A DNA stretch of 64,000 nt from Dallia pectoralis (Eukaryota > Chordata > Actinopteri > Esociformes > Umbridae): contig CM055761.1 in NCBI GenBank assembly GCA_029465975.1, positions 8,234,529 to 8,298,528 on the forward strand, written 5' to 3'. Below are positions 45,488 to 55,913 of the stretch, piece after piece. A program made the position numbers and the translations under genes. The notes under the pieces are model-generated. The model saw only the letters and a list, made by a program, of their open reading frames with translations. It was not told the origin of the DNA and did not search any database. Position 1 is the stretch's first letter, and every line of letters begins with the position of its first letter.

Positions 45488-47487
45488 CCTCAGATTTAGA
45501 GGTGCTAAGCAACACCGCTTCACACTGACTCTGTGTCAGTGAGTGCTGAAGGTGTCACCCGACCGATGAGGCCATCAGCCACATCATCCGCAAGCGGCGC
45601 AACCATCAGCCCCGCAGCCATGACTACGCCTTGATATCCTGTCATGAATACAAACAGGATTGGTGACAAACGCAGCCCTGGCGAGCCCAACCCCCACGGC
45701 ATTACTGCACCGAGGGTCTGAACTGCAGCTCATGCTGAGCTGCTGCAAAGATGGCCCGGCCCCCTCACCCCATCTCCACGCCTCCACAAAGATCGAAGTG
45801 CCCGGTCACACGGAGCCTCCAGTTCCTGCGGGAGCTGGTCCGTGGTTCCGGCGCCAGGCAAAACATTATTCCTCTTCAATCTGGTGGCGAACCCCTCACT
45901 CAGCACTTTAGTACACTTTACCAGAGGAGCTGAGGTGTGGTACCTCTGTAATTGGCAGCGTGAATCACTGGCGATAGGCTCGGCAGGGCAATGGGCCCCT
46001 TCCATGGCGCCTATATTTGGCTGGGACATTGTTGTTGTAGTGTCTGCCTAGGGCAACAGCCTAAAGCACGGTGAATCTCTGCCTTGTATGAATGTTTGGT
46101 TGTCATCGGTTTTATGTTTGGACAACAAACTTGGTCTGATGTGACAAGCGAGTACAGCAGGGCAGGCATTCCTAACTTTGGCTGGTTGGTTACATTGTGC
46201 AGATGGTGTGTATTCTGAGCAGCGGCATTTCAGCGTGTGGCTGTGAGGCTATTGATGGCAATGACTGGCTGGCTGGACTATGCCAGAATCAGGCAGTAGA
46301 GCAGCCCGGCTCAGCTATTGCTGTCTGAAAGAGGGTGTGAAAGAGCAGTGCTCTCTCCCTGTCATTCTGTTGATGACATTCATATTTGCTTGGGCAGAAG
46401 CTGATTTAATTTGTTTTTACTTTGCCAATTGGGAGTATCCCAGTCAGTGGGCTCAGCTGGGAAGCCAACTGCACATTCTTCCCGCAACTGCCTCTTTATG
46501 GTCGCTGGGACAGGCTTTGCACTGTGAGCCTGGATCGGAGACATTGACCAAGCCAGTCTTAACCAGTCCGAGACACAGAGATGGAGTGGAAGGCAGTATT
46601 TTGAGTATGGCTTCTGTATCAGCAGTGTCATTAGGCATTGATAAAGCTGTAATGTGACGCAAATATGGATGTAAGACAGAAGGGATTAGATCTTGTCCGG
46701 CTGCAGATAAAGCTGGAGTTAAGACAAGATCATGAAACCATCATGGTACAACTTTTAAGCAGGATTTGACTGATATGTAATTACATTCAGTAGCCTGCTG
46801 CCACTACTGAAATGTGAGGATTTGAAATGAGGAAACAAATTTGAAAAGTATTGTTTATGGGACATTTTCAACGTTGTTGTATGGCCCAGATTATAAAATA
46901 GAAATATCTGCCGATTGATGTGTGAGTCTGGTATGGCAGCAGAACAGATGGAAATCTCAGTCAGCTGTAGCTGCCTTTAGGTTTCAATGCAGTAGCTTTA
47001 CTCAGCCCTAAATCGTCACCGGCTTTAACCCTTATCGACATTTCAGTGATTAATGTTCTTTGCCCAGGGTGACCAAGTGATATTGCTGGCTTTATAATCG
47101 TACGTACTACTGCGGTATTGCAAGCTCAATATCGAACTACGTATTTACAGGTGAATTTTCGTTAATGAGTGAATGGGACAGCAGCCATCTTTCGTAGTGT
47201 GGTTATATTTGCACTGTAAATGCTCTGGTATGTTGAGTAAAACAATGTTATGCTGTTATAACCCATTACCGTTCAGTAAATCACATATTGAAACATGTGT
47301 CAGCGTGTGGCTGATAGACAAATCTATTCGGGTGCACCTCTCTGATAAATTCTCTTCTGGCACGAAATAAAATCTAATGCTGCAGTCTGTATTTAGATCC
47401 TTTAATGTGGTTTTAATTGTGCCTGCTTTGGCGTTCGCCCTGGCAGCCTTTCTGGTGGATTGCTGTGGGACCCATGCCGGGCTTCTC
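45488..47487 (-). repeat. Inverted, heavily degraded copy of 42890-45233
   Basis: From 45488 the sequence turns back: CCTCAGATTTAGAGGTGCTA is the reverse complement of DNA at 45214-45233. It then follows block 1 backward through the reverse transcriptase (minus-strand residues SPILFV near 45650), the CAGCTATTGCTGTCTGAAAG region (46310) and TCTAATGCTGCAGTCTGTAT (47371), ending at GCCGGGCTTCTC (47487, complement of about 42890). It spans 2.0 kb against 2.34 kb in block 1, with scattered short deletions and substitutions every 5-10 bases. The two direct copies on either side are almost identical to each other. Confidence 0.9.
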
Positions 47488-47489
47488 GA

Positions 47490-48265
47490 TCAGGAGGTGA
47501 TCAGAGAGTGGTAGCAGACAGGGAGGTGATCAGGGAGAGTGAGTAGCAGACAGGGGAGGTGATCAGGAGAGTGAGTAGCAGACAGGGGAGGTGGTCAGGG
47601 AGAGTGAGTAGCAGACAGGGGAGGTGATCAGGGAGGTGGTCAGGGAGGTGATCAGGAAGAGTGAGTAGCAGACAGGGCAGGTGATCAGGGAGAGTGAGTA
47701 GCAGACAGGGGAGGTGATCAGGGAGAGGGAGTAGCAGACAGGGGAGGTGGTCAGGGGAGGTGATCAGGAAGAGTGAGTAGCAGACAGGGGAGGTGATCAG
47801 GGAGAGTGAGTAGCAGACAGGGGAGGTGATCAGGGAGAGTGAGTAGCAGACAGGGAGGTGGTCAGGGAGAGTGAGTAGCAGACAGGGGAAGGAGATCTGG
47901 GGAGGTGATCAGGAAGAGTGAGTAGCAGACAGGGGAGGTGATCAGGGAGAGTGAGTAGCAGACAGGGGAGGTGATCAGGGAGAGTGAGTAGCAGACAGGG
48001 GAAGGAGATCAGGGGAGGTGGTCAGGGGAGGTGATCAGGGAGAGTGAGTAGCAGACAGGGGAGGTGATCAGGGAGAGTGAGTAGCAGACAGGGGAGGTGA
48101 TCAGGGAGAGTGAGTAGCAGACAGGGGAGGTGATCAGGGAGAGTGAGTAGCAGACAGGGAGGTGATCAGGGAGAGTGAGTAGCAGACAGGGGAGGTGATC
48201 AGGAGAGTGAGTAGCAGGAAAGGGAAGGAGATCAGGGAGAGTGAGTAGCAGGAAAGGGAAGGAAG
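47490..48265. repeat. 34-bp minisatellite, second copy of the block, about 0.78 kb
   Basis: Same units as 41205-42315, but about 330 bp shorter. The first units (47490-47530) are irregular (GATCAGAGAGTGGTAGCAG), like the degraded DNA before them, and then become regular. Confidence 0.95.
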
Positions 48266-48338
48266 TGTGATGGCAGCCAAGAAAAAGGAGACAGAGTTTT
48301 GGGGGCGTTCAGGAAAGGGAATGTATGCAGAAGCCGAG

Positions 48339-48380
<42 letters not shown>

Positions 48381-51300
48381 TTCACATCCATGTGTGCAGT
48401 ACAGATAGGGAACTGTGTCAGTCCTCACAAATAGTCAATCCTGAAAAATATGTTAAAATGCAAACGTTTCCCATTACTATTAGTTATAATGTAACAATTG
48501 GTGGTTACTTTCAATTTTGAGGCTTTGAGCATGGTAATGGGCTAGGTTCACTTCGGTCATAAAAACGTGCTTATGGAGGCTAACATTAGAGCACGCTTAG
48601 GGTTCAGATGAGGGTCAATGGCTGGGGCACAGAGAATATGGATTTCTGGGTCAAGGGTAGGTCTCAGATTCCCAGAAGGATAAAAAGATACCTCAACACC
48701 GTCATATTCCTGGTCGAACAGCGTGCAGTACTGCGCCAGGCCCAGCTGACTGAGCCACGTTGGGATAGCCAGGTGCTTCATGCTGCAGGCACCCAGCCAG
48801 CCTGTCCCTCCACTGCCTCTATGGACCTCGGGTCACCTGAGGAGAAAGCCCGGCATAACATCCCCATTACAATCCACTCAGAAAGGCTGCTACGTGTGTT
48901 TGCGGCGAACGCTAAAAGGTGGCAATAAATTAAAACCACATTAAAGGATCTAAATACAGACTGCAGCATTAGATTTTATTTCTGCCAGAAGAGGAATTTA
49001 GTCAGAGGTGCAATCTGAATAGATTTATTCATCAGCCACATCGGTTTGACAAGATTCTGCTCAATATGTGATTTACTGAACGGTAATGGGTTATAAATTC
49101 AGTATAACATTGTTTTACTCAACATAACAGAGATTTACAGTGCAAATATAACTCACACCCATGAAAAAGATGGCTGCTGTCCCATTCACTATTAACGAAA
49201 ATTCATTTGTAAATAATGTAGTTCAGATAGGTTGAGCTTCTTAAAGTAATACCGTGTATAATGTACGGATTATGTTGTAAGCAATATCACTTTAATAACT
49301 TGGCAAAGAACATTTTCAATCAATTGAAATGGCCATTGGATAAAGGCCAGTCGGTGATCGATTCTTAGGCTGAGTGCTACTGCACAGTTCCAGCGCAAGT
49401 GTTTTCTTCACAGTGCTCAGATCAGCCCAGACTCCATCCGTCCTACAGCCATACCAGACTCACACACTAACCGGCAGATAGCTTTATCATTTTATAATCT
49501 GTAATACAGCAACAACGTTGAAAAATGTCCCATAAACAATCACTTCTTTCAAACTTATTTCATTTCAAACTTCACATTTCAGTAGTACAGTGCAGGCTAC
49601 TGAATGTAATTACTATATCAGTCAAATCCTTGCTTTAAAAAGTTGTACTGTATGGACGGTTTTGATGATTTTGTCTTTTAACCCAGCTTTATCTCAAGTC
49701 GGGACAAGACGAATCCCTTCTTGTCTTACATCCATATTTATCACATTACAGCTTTATCAATGCCTAATGACAATTGTTACTGATACAGGAAGCACATAAT
49801 TAAAACATTTGCCTTCTCTCCACTCCATCCCTCGTGTCCCGGACTAACTGCAATAAGACCTCGCTCTACATGCTCAAACAATGTTCCGATCCAGGCTCAC
49901 AGTGTGGGTCATAAACCCTAAAGGACACAAAGAGGTGGCAAATATGGAGTCGGTTAAATCCAACCGGCAGTTATTTCCCCCAGCTGAGCCCACTGACTGG
50001 GATGGAGCTCCCGGGGTGAAGCAATTGGCAAAGTAAAACAACTTAAATCAGCCCCCCCCCCGTTCGTCTTAATTATGAATGTCAATGTCAAACAGAACAC
50101 AGGGAGAGAGCACTGCTTCTTCACACCCCCTTCAGACAGCAATAGCTGAGCGGGCTGTTCCCATTGTCCTGTTGATTCTGGGTAATTATCCAATGGTCTC
50201 AGCCAGCCAGTCATTAGCATCATTACAGTTTCACAGTTCCACACACAAACACACAGGAAATGCCGTTGCCTCAGAATACACAACCATTTGGCACAATGCA
50301 ACGAACCAAGCTGTTAGGAAATGCCCGTCCTACATGTAATTCGTCTAACAACACCGTAAACCGTTGTTTGTTGTCCGGTAAAACATGTAAAACCCGATGA
50401 CAACCAAACATCCATACTAAGGCAGAGGATATGATTCACTGTGTGCTTTAGGTCCTGTTGCCCTAGGCATGACATCCACAACAACAACACAATCCCATTA
50501 GGAGCCATAGGCGCCACGGAGTGGGCTGGGGTTTCATTAGGTCCCTTCTGCCGACTCAATCACGCTAAGTGATTTCACACGCTCGCGCCAATTACAGAGG
50601 TATCACACTCCTCAGCCTCCCTGGTAAAGTGTACTCCAAAGTGCTGGAAAGGAGGGTTCGGCCAATAGTCGAACCTCAGATTGAAGAGGAACAATGCGGT
50701 TTTCGTCCTGGCCGGGGAACCACGGACCAGCTCTTTACTCTCGCAAGGATCCTGGAGGGGGCCTGGGAGTATGCCCATCCAGTCTGCATGTGTTTTGTGG
50801 ATCTGGAGAAGGCGTATGACCGGGTACCCCGGGATCTTTTGTGGGAGGTGCTGCGGGAGTATGGGGTGAGGGGGTCTCTTCTCAGGGCCATCCAATCTCT
50901 GTACGCTCAAAGCATGAGCTGTGTCCGTATCCTCGGCAGTAAGTCGGATTCGTTCCCGGTGGGGGTTGGCCTCCGCCAGGGCTGCGCTTTGTCACCAATC
51001 CTGTTTGTAATATTCATGGACAGGATATCAAGGCGTAGTCATGGGGGGGAGGGGTTCCCGTTCGGTGGGCTGATGGTCACATCACTGCTTTTGATGGCCT
51101 CATCGGTCGGTGACCTTCAGCACTCACTGGATCGGTTTCGCAGCCGAGTGTGAAGCGGCTGGGATGAGGGTTAGCACCTCTAAATCTGAGGCCATGACTC
51201 TCAGCAGGAAACCGGTGGAGTGCCTACTCCGGGTAGGGAATGAGTCCTTACTCCAAGTGAAGGAGTTCAAGTACCTCGGGGTCTTGTTCGCGAGTGAGGG

Positions 51301-51445
51301 AACAATGGAGCGGGAGATTGGTCGGAGGATCGGAGCAGCGGGGGCGGTGTTGCATTCGCTTCACCGCACCGTTGTGACGAAAAGAGAGCTGAGCCGAAAG
51401 GCAAAGCTTTCGATCTACCGGTCAATCTTTGTTCCTACCCTCACC
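48206..51445 (+). repeat. Direct, near-identical copy of 42255-45487
   Basis: The offset is 5951 bases up to about 44000 and 5958 from 44356 on. The 7-base change comes from four homopolymer runs between 44060 and 44175 (G3/G4, C6/C10, G2/G3, C4/C5). I noticed one substitution (43974 A, 49918 T). Everything else I compared matches, including the GT microsatellite, the SAM exon and the reverse transcriptase lesions. Confidence 0.95.
48692..48781 (-). CDS. Second copy of the SAM first-half exon
   Basis: Identical in what I compared to 42741-42830, with the same donor GGTGTTGAG/GTATCT and the same upstream acceptor candidates. If the duplication is real, the gene has two copies of a phase-0 half-domain exon. 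Including both would put two first halves before one second half, so they would more likely be alternatives. If the duplication is an assembly artefact, only one exists. Its distance to the 34774 acceptor is about 13.9 kb. Confidence 0.55.
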
Positions 51446-51895
51446 TATGGTCATGAAAGCTGGGTTATGACCGAAAGAACGAGATCGCGGGTACAAGCGG
51501 CCGAAATGGGTTTTCGCAGAAAGGTGGCTGGCCTCTCCCTTAGGGATAGGGTGAGAAGCTCAGTCATCCGAGAGAAACTCGGAGTAGAGCCGCTGCTCCT
51601 TTGCGTAGAAAGGAGCCAGTTGAGGTGGTTCGGGCATCTTGTACGAATGCCACCTGGTTGCCTCCCTAGAGAGGTGTTCCAGGCACGTCCAGCTGGGAGG
51701 AGACCTCGGGGAAGACCCAGGACTAGGTGGAGAGATTATATCTCCACACTGGCCTGGGAACGCCTCGGGATTCCCCAGTCAGAGCTGGCTAATGTTGCCC
51801 GGGAAAGGGAAGTTTGGGGTCCCCTGCTAGAGCTGCTACCCCCGCGACCCAACCCCGGATAAGCGGTTGAAGATGAGATGAGATGAGCTCGACAT
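50581..51895 (+). pseudogene. Non-LTR retrotransposon reverse transcriptase, block copy 2, with 3' end
   Basis: Same element and lesions as 44623-45487 (missing F-A-D-D box, frameshift near 51138), but here it continues to its natural end. After the shift an open frame of 250 codons (51110-51862) covers the thumb and C-terminal part: EFKYLGVLFASEG, the block ELSRKAKLSIYRSIFVPTLT, YGHESWVMTERTRSRVQAAE, a C-terminal ERSQLRWFGHLVRMPPGCLP and basic GRRPRGRPRTRWRDY. The end reads CCCGGATAAGCGGTTGAAGA then GATGA repeats, a tail typical of fish LINEs. No target duplication found. Confidence 0.88.
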
Positions 51896-54030
51896 CACGC
51901 CCCCCCCCCCCAAAACCCCATTGGCATAAGAGGCTGACAAACGTTGGCATTGACGATTGTCAGTTATTGCATATTGCTTATAATAAAAATGCAAGGAAAC
52001 GTTAATAAATGGGAGTTTAAACACTGAAAGCAGACAGTCTGAAAGTCCCGGTTTGTGTGAGACTGTGTGCCACAGCTAGAAGAACTAACATATCAGATAC
52101 ATTGTTAGCCACATCAAGGTTACGGCAGATATACCAGATGCAGTAAAAAGCTTTTGCGAGAGCTTCCTCCAACGTGCAGTGAAACATATAATTAAGCAAT
52201 AAGACACCTCGGGTTTTGTGGTATATTGCCAATATATCAGAGATAAAGACTGCATCTTGGTCACGTACCACATCCCCTCGGTTCGTATGGCTTAATTATA
52301 TGTGTGCAGCCATGTTGAGAAGGCTTGCAAGTATTTAACTGAATCGTTGACTTGACATGTAAATTAATTGTTCACTGCTCCAGGTTCATGAATCTTGAAT
52401 AAAGAAATTGATTATTAAAGAAACTACAGACTCTGTACTTTTCCCTTTAGTGTTTTCCGTGACAGATGAACTTGCTGTAAACCACTCGACTAGTACAATT
52501 CCATTTGACATGACAAAGATCAAAATAAAGTAGGTTAAATTATGAGCATGTGGCAGCTTCAATCTAAAGTAGGTACAAATGACTGTGCATCAGGTCTGGA
52601 GATAACAAATCTAACAAATCCTCAAACAAGATCTCTGGCACCAACCACACTGCATTCTGTATCCTGTTTGGGTCGGGGAGGAGCCTGCTTCCTGCCTCCT
52701 AAAATGTGCTTGTAAGTATGGGAGGTTTTCTAATCCAGAACAAAGACTGGAGGATCTGTCCGGATTTGCACTGGGACAATTGCCAAATTAATTTGCATCT
52801 TCTTGTCTTTACACTTTTAATGGGATCCCTGACGAAACATTCTGAATTCCGTTTCTTTCTTGTATTATTATTATTATTATTTGTATTTCAGTTACAAGTT
52901 CCTTTTTTGAATGTTAACAGCCTGTAACCAATATACAGGACACAACAGAACATTGACATGTACGACAAACATGAAAAACATCATGAAACATACATTAAAA
53001 TAAATTATAAAAAAACAAATAACTAATATAACTATTGCATCACTAAAGAATTACACTTTAAAAGGAAACAAACACATGTAGACATGTTTTTCTTCAATCA
53101 AAACGTCCAGTAGTATTTAGATTTCAAGGGCTTTGATGCCTGAGTTCATTTAGCCTGACTTCATTTAGCCTGAGTTCATTTAGCATCTTATTCCACATCC
53201 GTGGTGCAAACCAGTAGTAGAAGTGCAACCCAGTCCAGAATCTGTCTAACATATCAAGTACTAGCCAATGATGTTCATGTCACTAAAGTATTACTCCACC
53301 CTTCAGTCCTGACAGTGTAAATGTGTCATGCACTGCTAGCAGTAGACGGGACTCTATTTGATAACTCTGAATTGTTTACAGTGTCAGAGCCCCCACCCCC
53401 CCACCCCTGATCATCTGTGCTGGGACTGGACACACAAGGGAGGTGTATTTTATCTGGCCCTCATTTCCTGAACTTCTTTGTTAGGCCTAAACGTACAATG
53501 AGGCCCCACTCCGAGTGTCCCTAGTTAAGGGCATTCAAGTTCCAGATGGTTCTTTTCAGAGGTGGCCAAAATAGTGCATCCAAAGCTGTGTGTGAGTGAG
53601 AATGTAGGGGCACGTTTACATGGTGGTTACCAGCCTGGCTGAGGAAAGGACTGCCCACCTACGACTCCGAGCGAGGAAGTCTGGAACATTATATCTGACA
53701 TCTTCTTCTAGAGCTAGGGGCAAACCCAACATATCCCTCCTCAACAATATCACAAAGTGTGCATCAATGAATGAGCCCAGTAGCAGTATGTCTTACTGTA
53801 ATGAAACTCGTGAATCTCTGAATGACTCGACATATTCTCTTTCCTGACGTCGTCCTGCCAGATTTCACAAGGCCTGAGCTCTATTGCACTGTAGTGTACC
53901 GGGAGCCTGGGAGGTCCACTCTGTAGCAGACACGTTTAGGCTACAGTCACCAATGGTACATTCATGGTACATTTTGTCATATTCGAGCCCTGGTGATTGA
54001 TGACAAAATCCTGCTTGCATGTGGTTATAT
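51896..54030. other. Single-copy DNA upstream of the SAM exon, no supported exon
   Basis: Starts with a C-run (51900-51911). An ATT run lies at 52866-52881, and AT-rich DNA fills 52930-53060. The frame at 53620-53847 has no domain. If the SAM gene has exons 5' of the SAM half-exon, they should lie here or to the right; none was recognised. Confidence 0.45.
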
Positions 54031-54039
54031 GTAAGAAAT

Positions 54040-54124
54040 GTGTGTGTGCGCATGTTTCTGCTTGTGTGTGTGTGCACATGTGTTCTGTTTGTGTGTGTGT
54101 GTGTGTGTGCACAAGTGTTCTGTT

Positions 54125-54157
<33 letters not shown>

Positions 54158-54275
54158 ACATGTGTTCTGTTTGTGTGTGTGTACACATGTCGTCTGTTTG
54201 TGTGTGTGTGTGTGTGTGTGTGCACATTTGTTCTGTTTGTGTGTGTGTGTGTGTGTGTGTACACATGTGAATGCT
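54040..54275. repeat. GT-rich minisatellite of 25-50 bp units
   Basis: GT runs alternate with GCACATGTGTTCTGTTT or near variants, five to six times. Frames on both strands (Cys/Val one way, Thr/His the other) are shadows. Further GT runs follow at 54403-54436. Confidence 0.95.
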
Positions 54276-54620
54276 GATTACCAATACTATGGCGTGTGTC
54301 AGATCAGAGCGGGCAGTCCAGCTTTGATAATCCTCAGAGGCAACACAGGAAAAAAGCAGAACTGCAACCTGGAATTCAGTCAGAATTGATAGGTTGTGAA
54401 TTTGTGTGTGTGTGGTGCATGTGTGTGTGTGTGTGGTGCATGTGTCCGTGTTCTTGCGTTTCTGTGTGTCTGCAGCTGTTCTTTTTTGATTGTCAACACA
54501 CAGTGATTGACGCATTCTAATCATGATGCCATGTCAAAATAGTATCTGTTGCTTTAGTTTAACACGGCTATATAGGTGAGTAGCTTGCTTGTTTTATTCG
54601 TTATGTGTAGTTTTCATGAA

Positions 54621-55438
54621 CTGAGGGCCTGATTTACTAAAACTAGCGCAGTTTGCGCTGCGTCTGTTTTGCGAGTTCGCTAATAGCGCACGCTATGCTT
54701 CCACATTTTGCGTAGTATTTATCAAACCTGACACTCATCACGCAATCTGCGCATACCCCGCCCACCATTAGCGCGCCTCTAAAAGCGCAAACAATGGGCC
54801 GCATGTATTTACCATGGATCATACTACGGGAAAGAGAAAGCGCAAGCCAGATATTAGTGCATGAGGTAACAGCAAACCTAAACATATTACAGGGCAGAAC
54901 ATCCACAACCACCAAAAAAAAATCTATTTGGACTGCCATAACAAATAAAATAAACTTCTTCATCTTCGATTTCGTCCAGTAATGTAGTTATTGCATCGCT
55001 GCTTAAAAAAGAGTTATTCTCAAGGCATAAATCCTGTCTGCTTGCCGTCGCCGCCTTGCTCTGATCTGATGCCATTGAGGTCCATTTGAACACACAGGGA
55101 AACGCGCTATCTAGTTAAGACCTGCTTTTAAGAGGCGCAGAATTTTACACTCAAAATTGAGCCGCGCAGTTACTGGCAGTTTTTGTAAATACCACAGAAT
55201 ATATAATTAGGCGCAATTAACACGTTTCCTCCCACCTCCTCCCACTTTCCCCATGACCCTCCTACAAACGCATATTGAAAGCGCAACTTGTCTCTTCATG
55301 CTAGCTAATGTGGCACGCAATCTGAAATTTTTGCCAATTGCGCCCTGTTGGTAAATAGCCCACATCGGTTACATACGTCTTTGCGTACAATTACCACCTT
55401 AAAACAGGCGCAAACGGCTTGATAAATCAGGCCCTCAG
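54621..55438. mobile_element. About 0.8-kb MITE-like element with 16-18 bp inverted ends
   Basis: The left end CTGAGGGCCTGATTTA (54621) and right end TAAATCAGGCCCTCAG (to 55438) are exact complements, with AA and TT extending the match. Inside, many short GCGCAA / TTGCGC words recur in both orientations. GGGCCTGATTTA ends are seen in PIF/Harbinger-like vertebrate MITEs, but I could not define a target duplication, so the superfamily is tentative. The short minus-strand frames inside show no transposase domain. Confidence 0.65.
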
Positions 55439-55526
55439 TTTTTAATAGTACAAAACAGTACATTTATCAAAAGTATTTGTTTAGATGAGTAATTAGCACA
55501 TTCAGTTGGGGAACTAGAGTGAAGTG

Positions 55527-55908
55527 TGTCACGATTGGTGTGGTGGCGCTACACGGACATATTTCGGTGATGCACTTCCTTGTTTCACTTCCTTGTTTAC
55601 GTTTGTCTCACGGCTGTTTGTAATTGTAATCATGGGGGATATAAAGGGGTCGCTAGCAAGTCACTCCTTGCTTAGCATTGTTATATGTCACGTTGGCATT
55701 ATCAGTGAGTGTGTTAGGTATCTCCATTATAGTTGTTGTTTGTCAATGTTCGTTTAAAGTCGCTATATGCGCAGTTTCATTTACATTCAACCGAGTTCGT
55801 GTTTTTCGCCGTTTGTTTTACTTTGGTCAGTTCAATAAACCTGTCTTTGAAACGGATTACGACTCTGCAAAATAGCTTTCACCACATTACGCCGGTCAAC
55901 TCATGACA
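55527..55908 (+). mobile_element. Solo LTR, 382 bp, with perfect 5-bp target duplication
   Basis: Starts TGTCACGATTGG and ends CAACTCATGACA, giving the TG...CA ends and a TGTCA/TGACA inverted repeat. AAGTG lies directly on both sides (55522-55526 and 55909-55913). Inside are a TATA box (ATATAAAGG near 55638) and a polyadenylation signal (AATAAA near 55834), in the order of an LTR read on the plus strand. No internal gag-pol follows, so this is a solo LTR left by recombination. A 5-bp duplication fits Ty3/gypsy-type or related retroelements. The exact duplication suggests a fairly young insertion. Confidence 0.88.
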
Positions 55909-55913
55909 AAGTG

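Noticed and set aside
45520..46051. Several short frames on both strands between the two blocks
   Set aside because: They lie in the degraded inverted copy of the LINE and are fragments of the reverse transcriptase read in broken frames.
53865..54524. Minus-strand frame of 219 codons rich in Thr and His
   Set aside because: It is the translation of the GT/CA minisatellite; frames on the other strand are open too.
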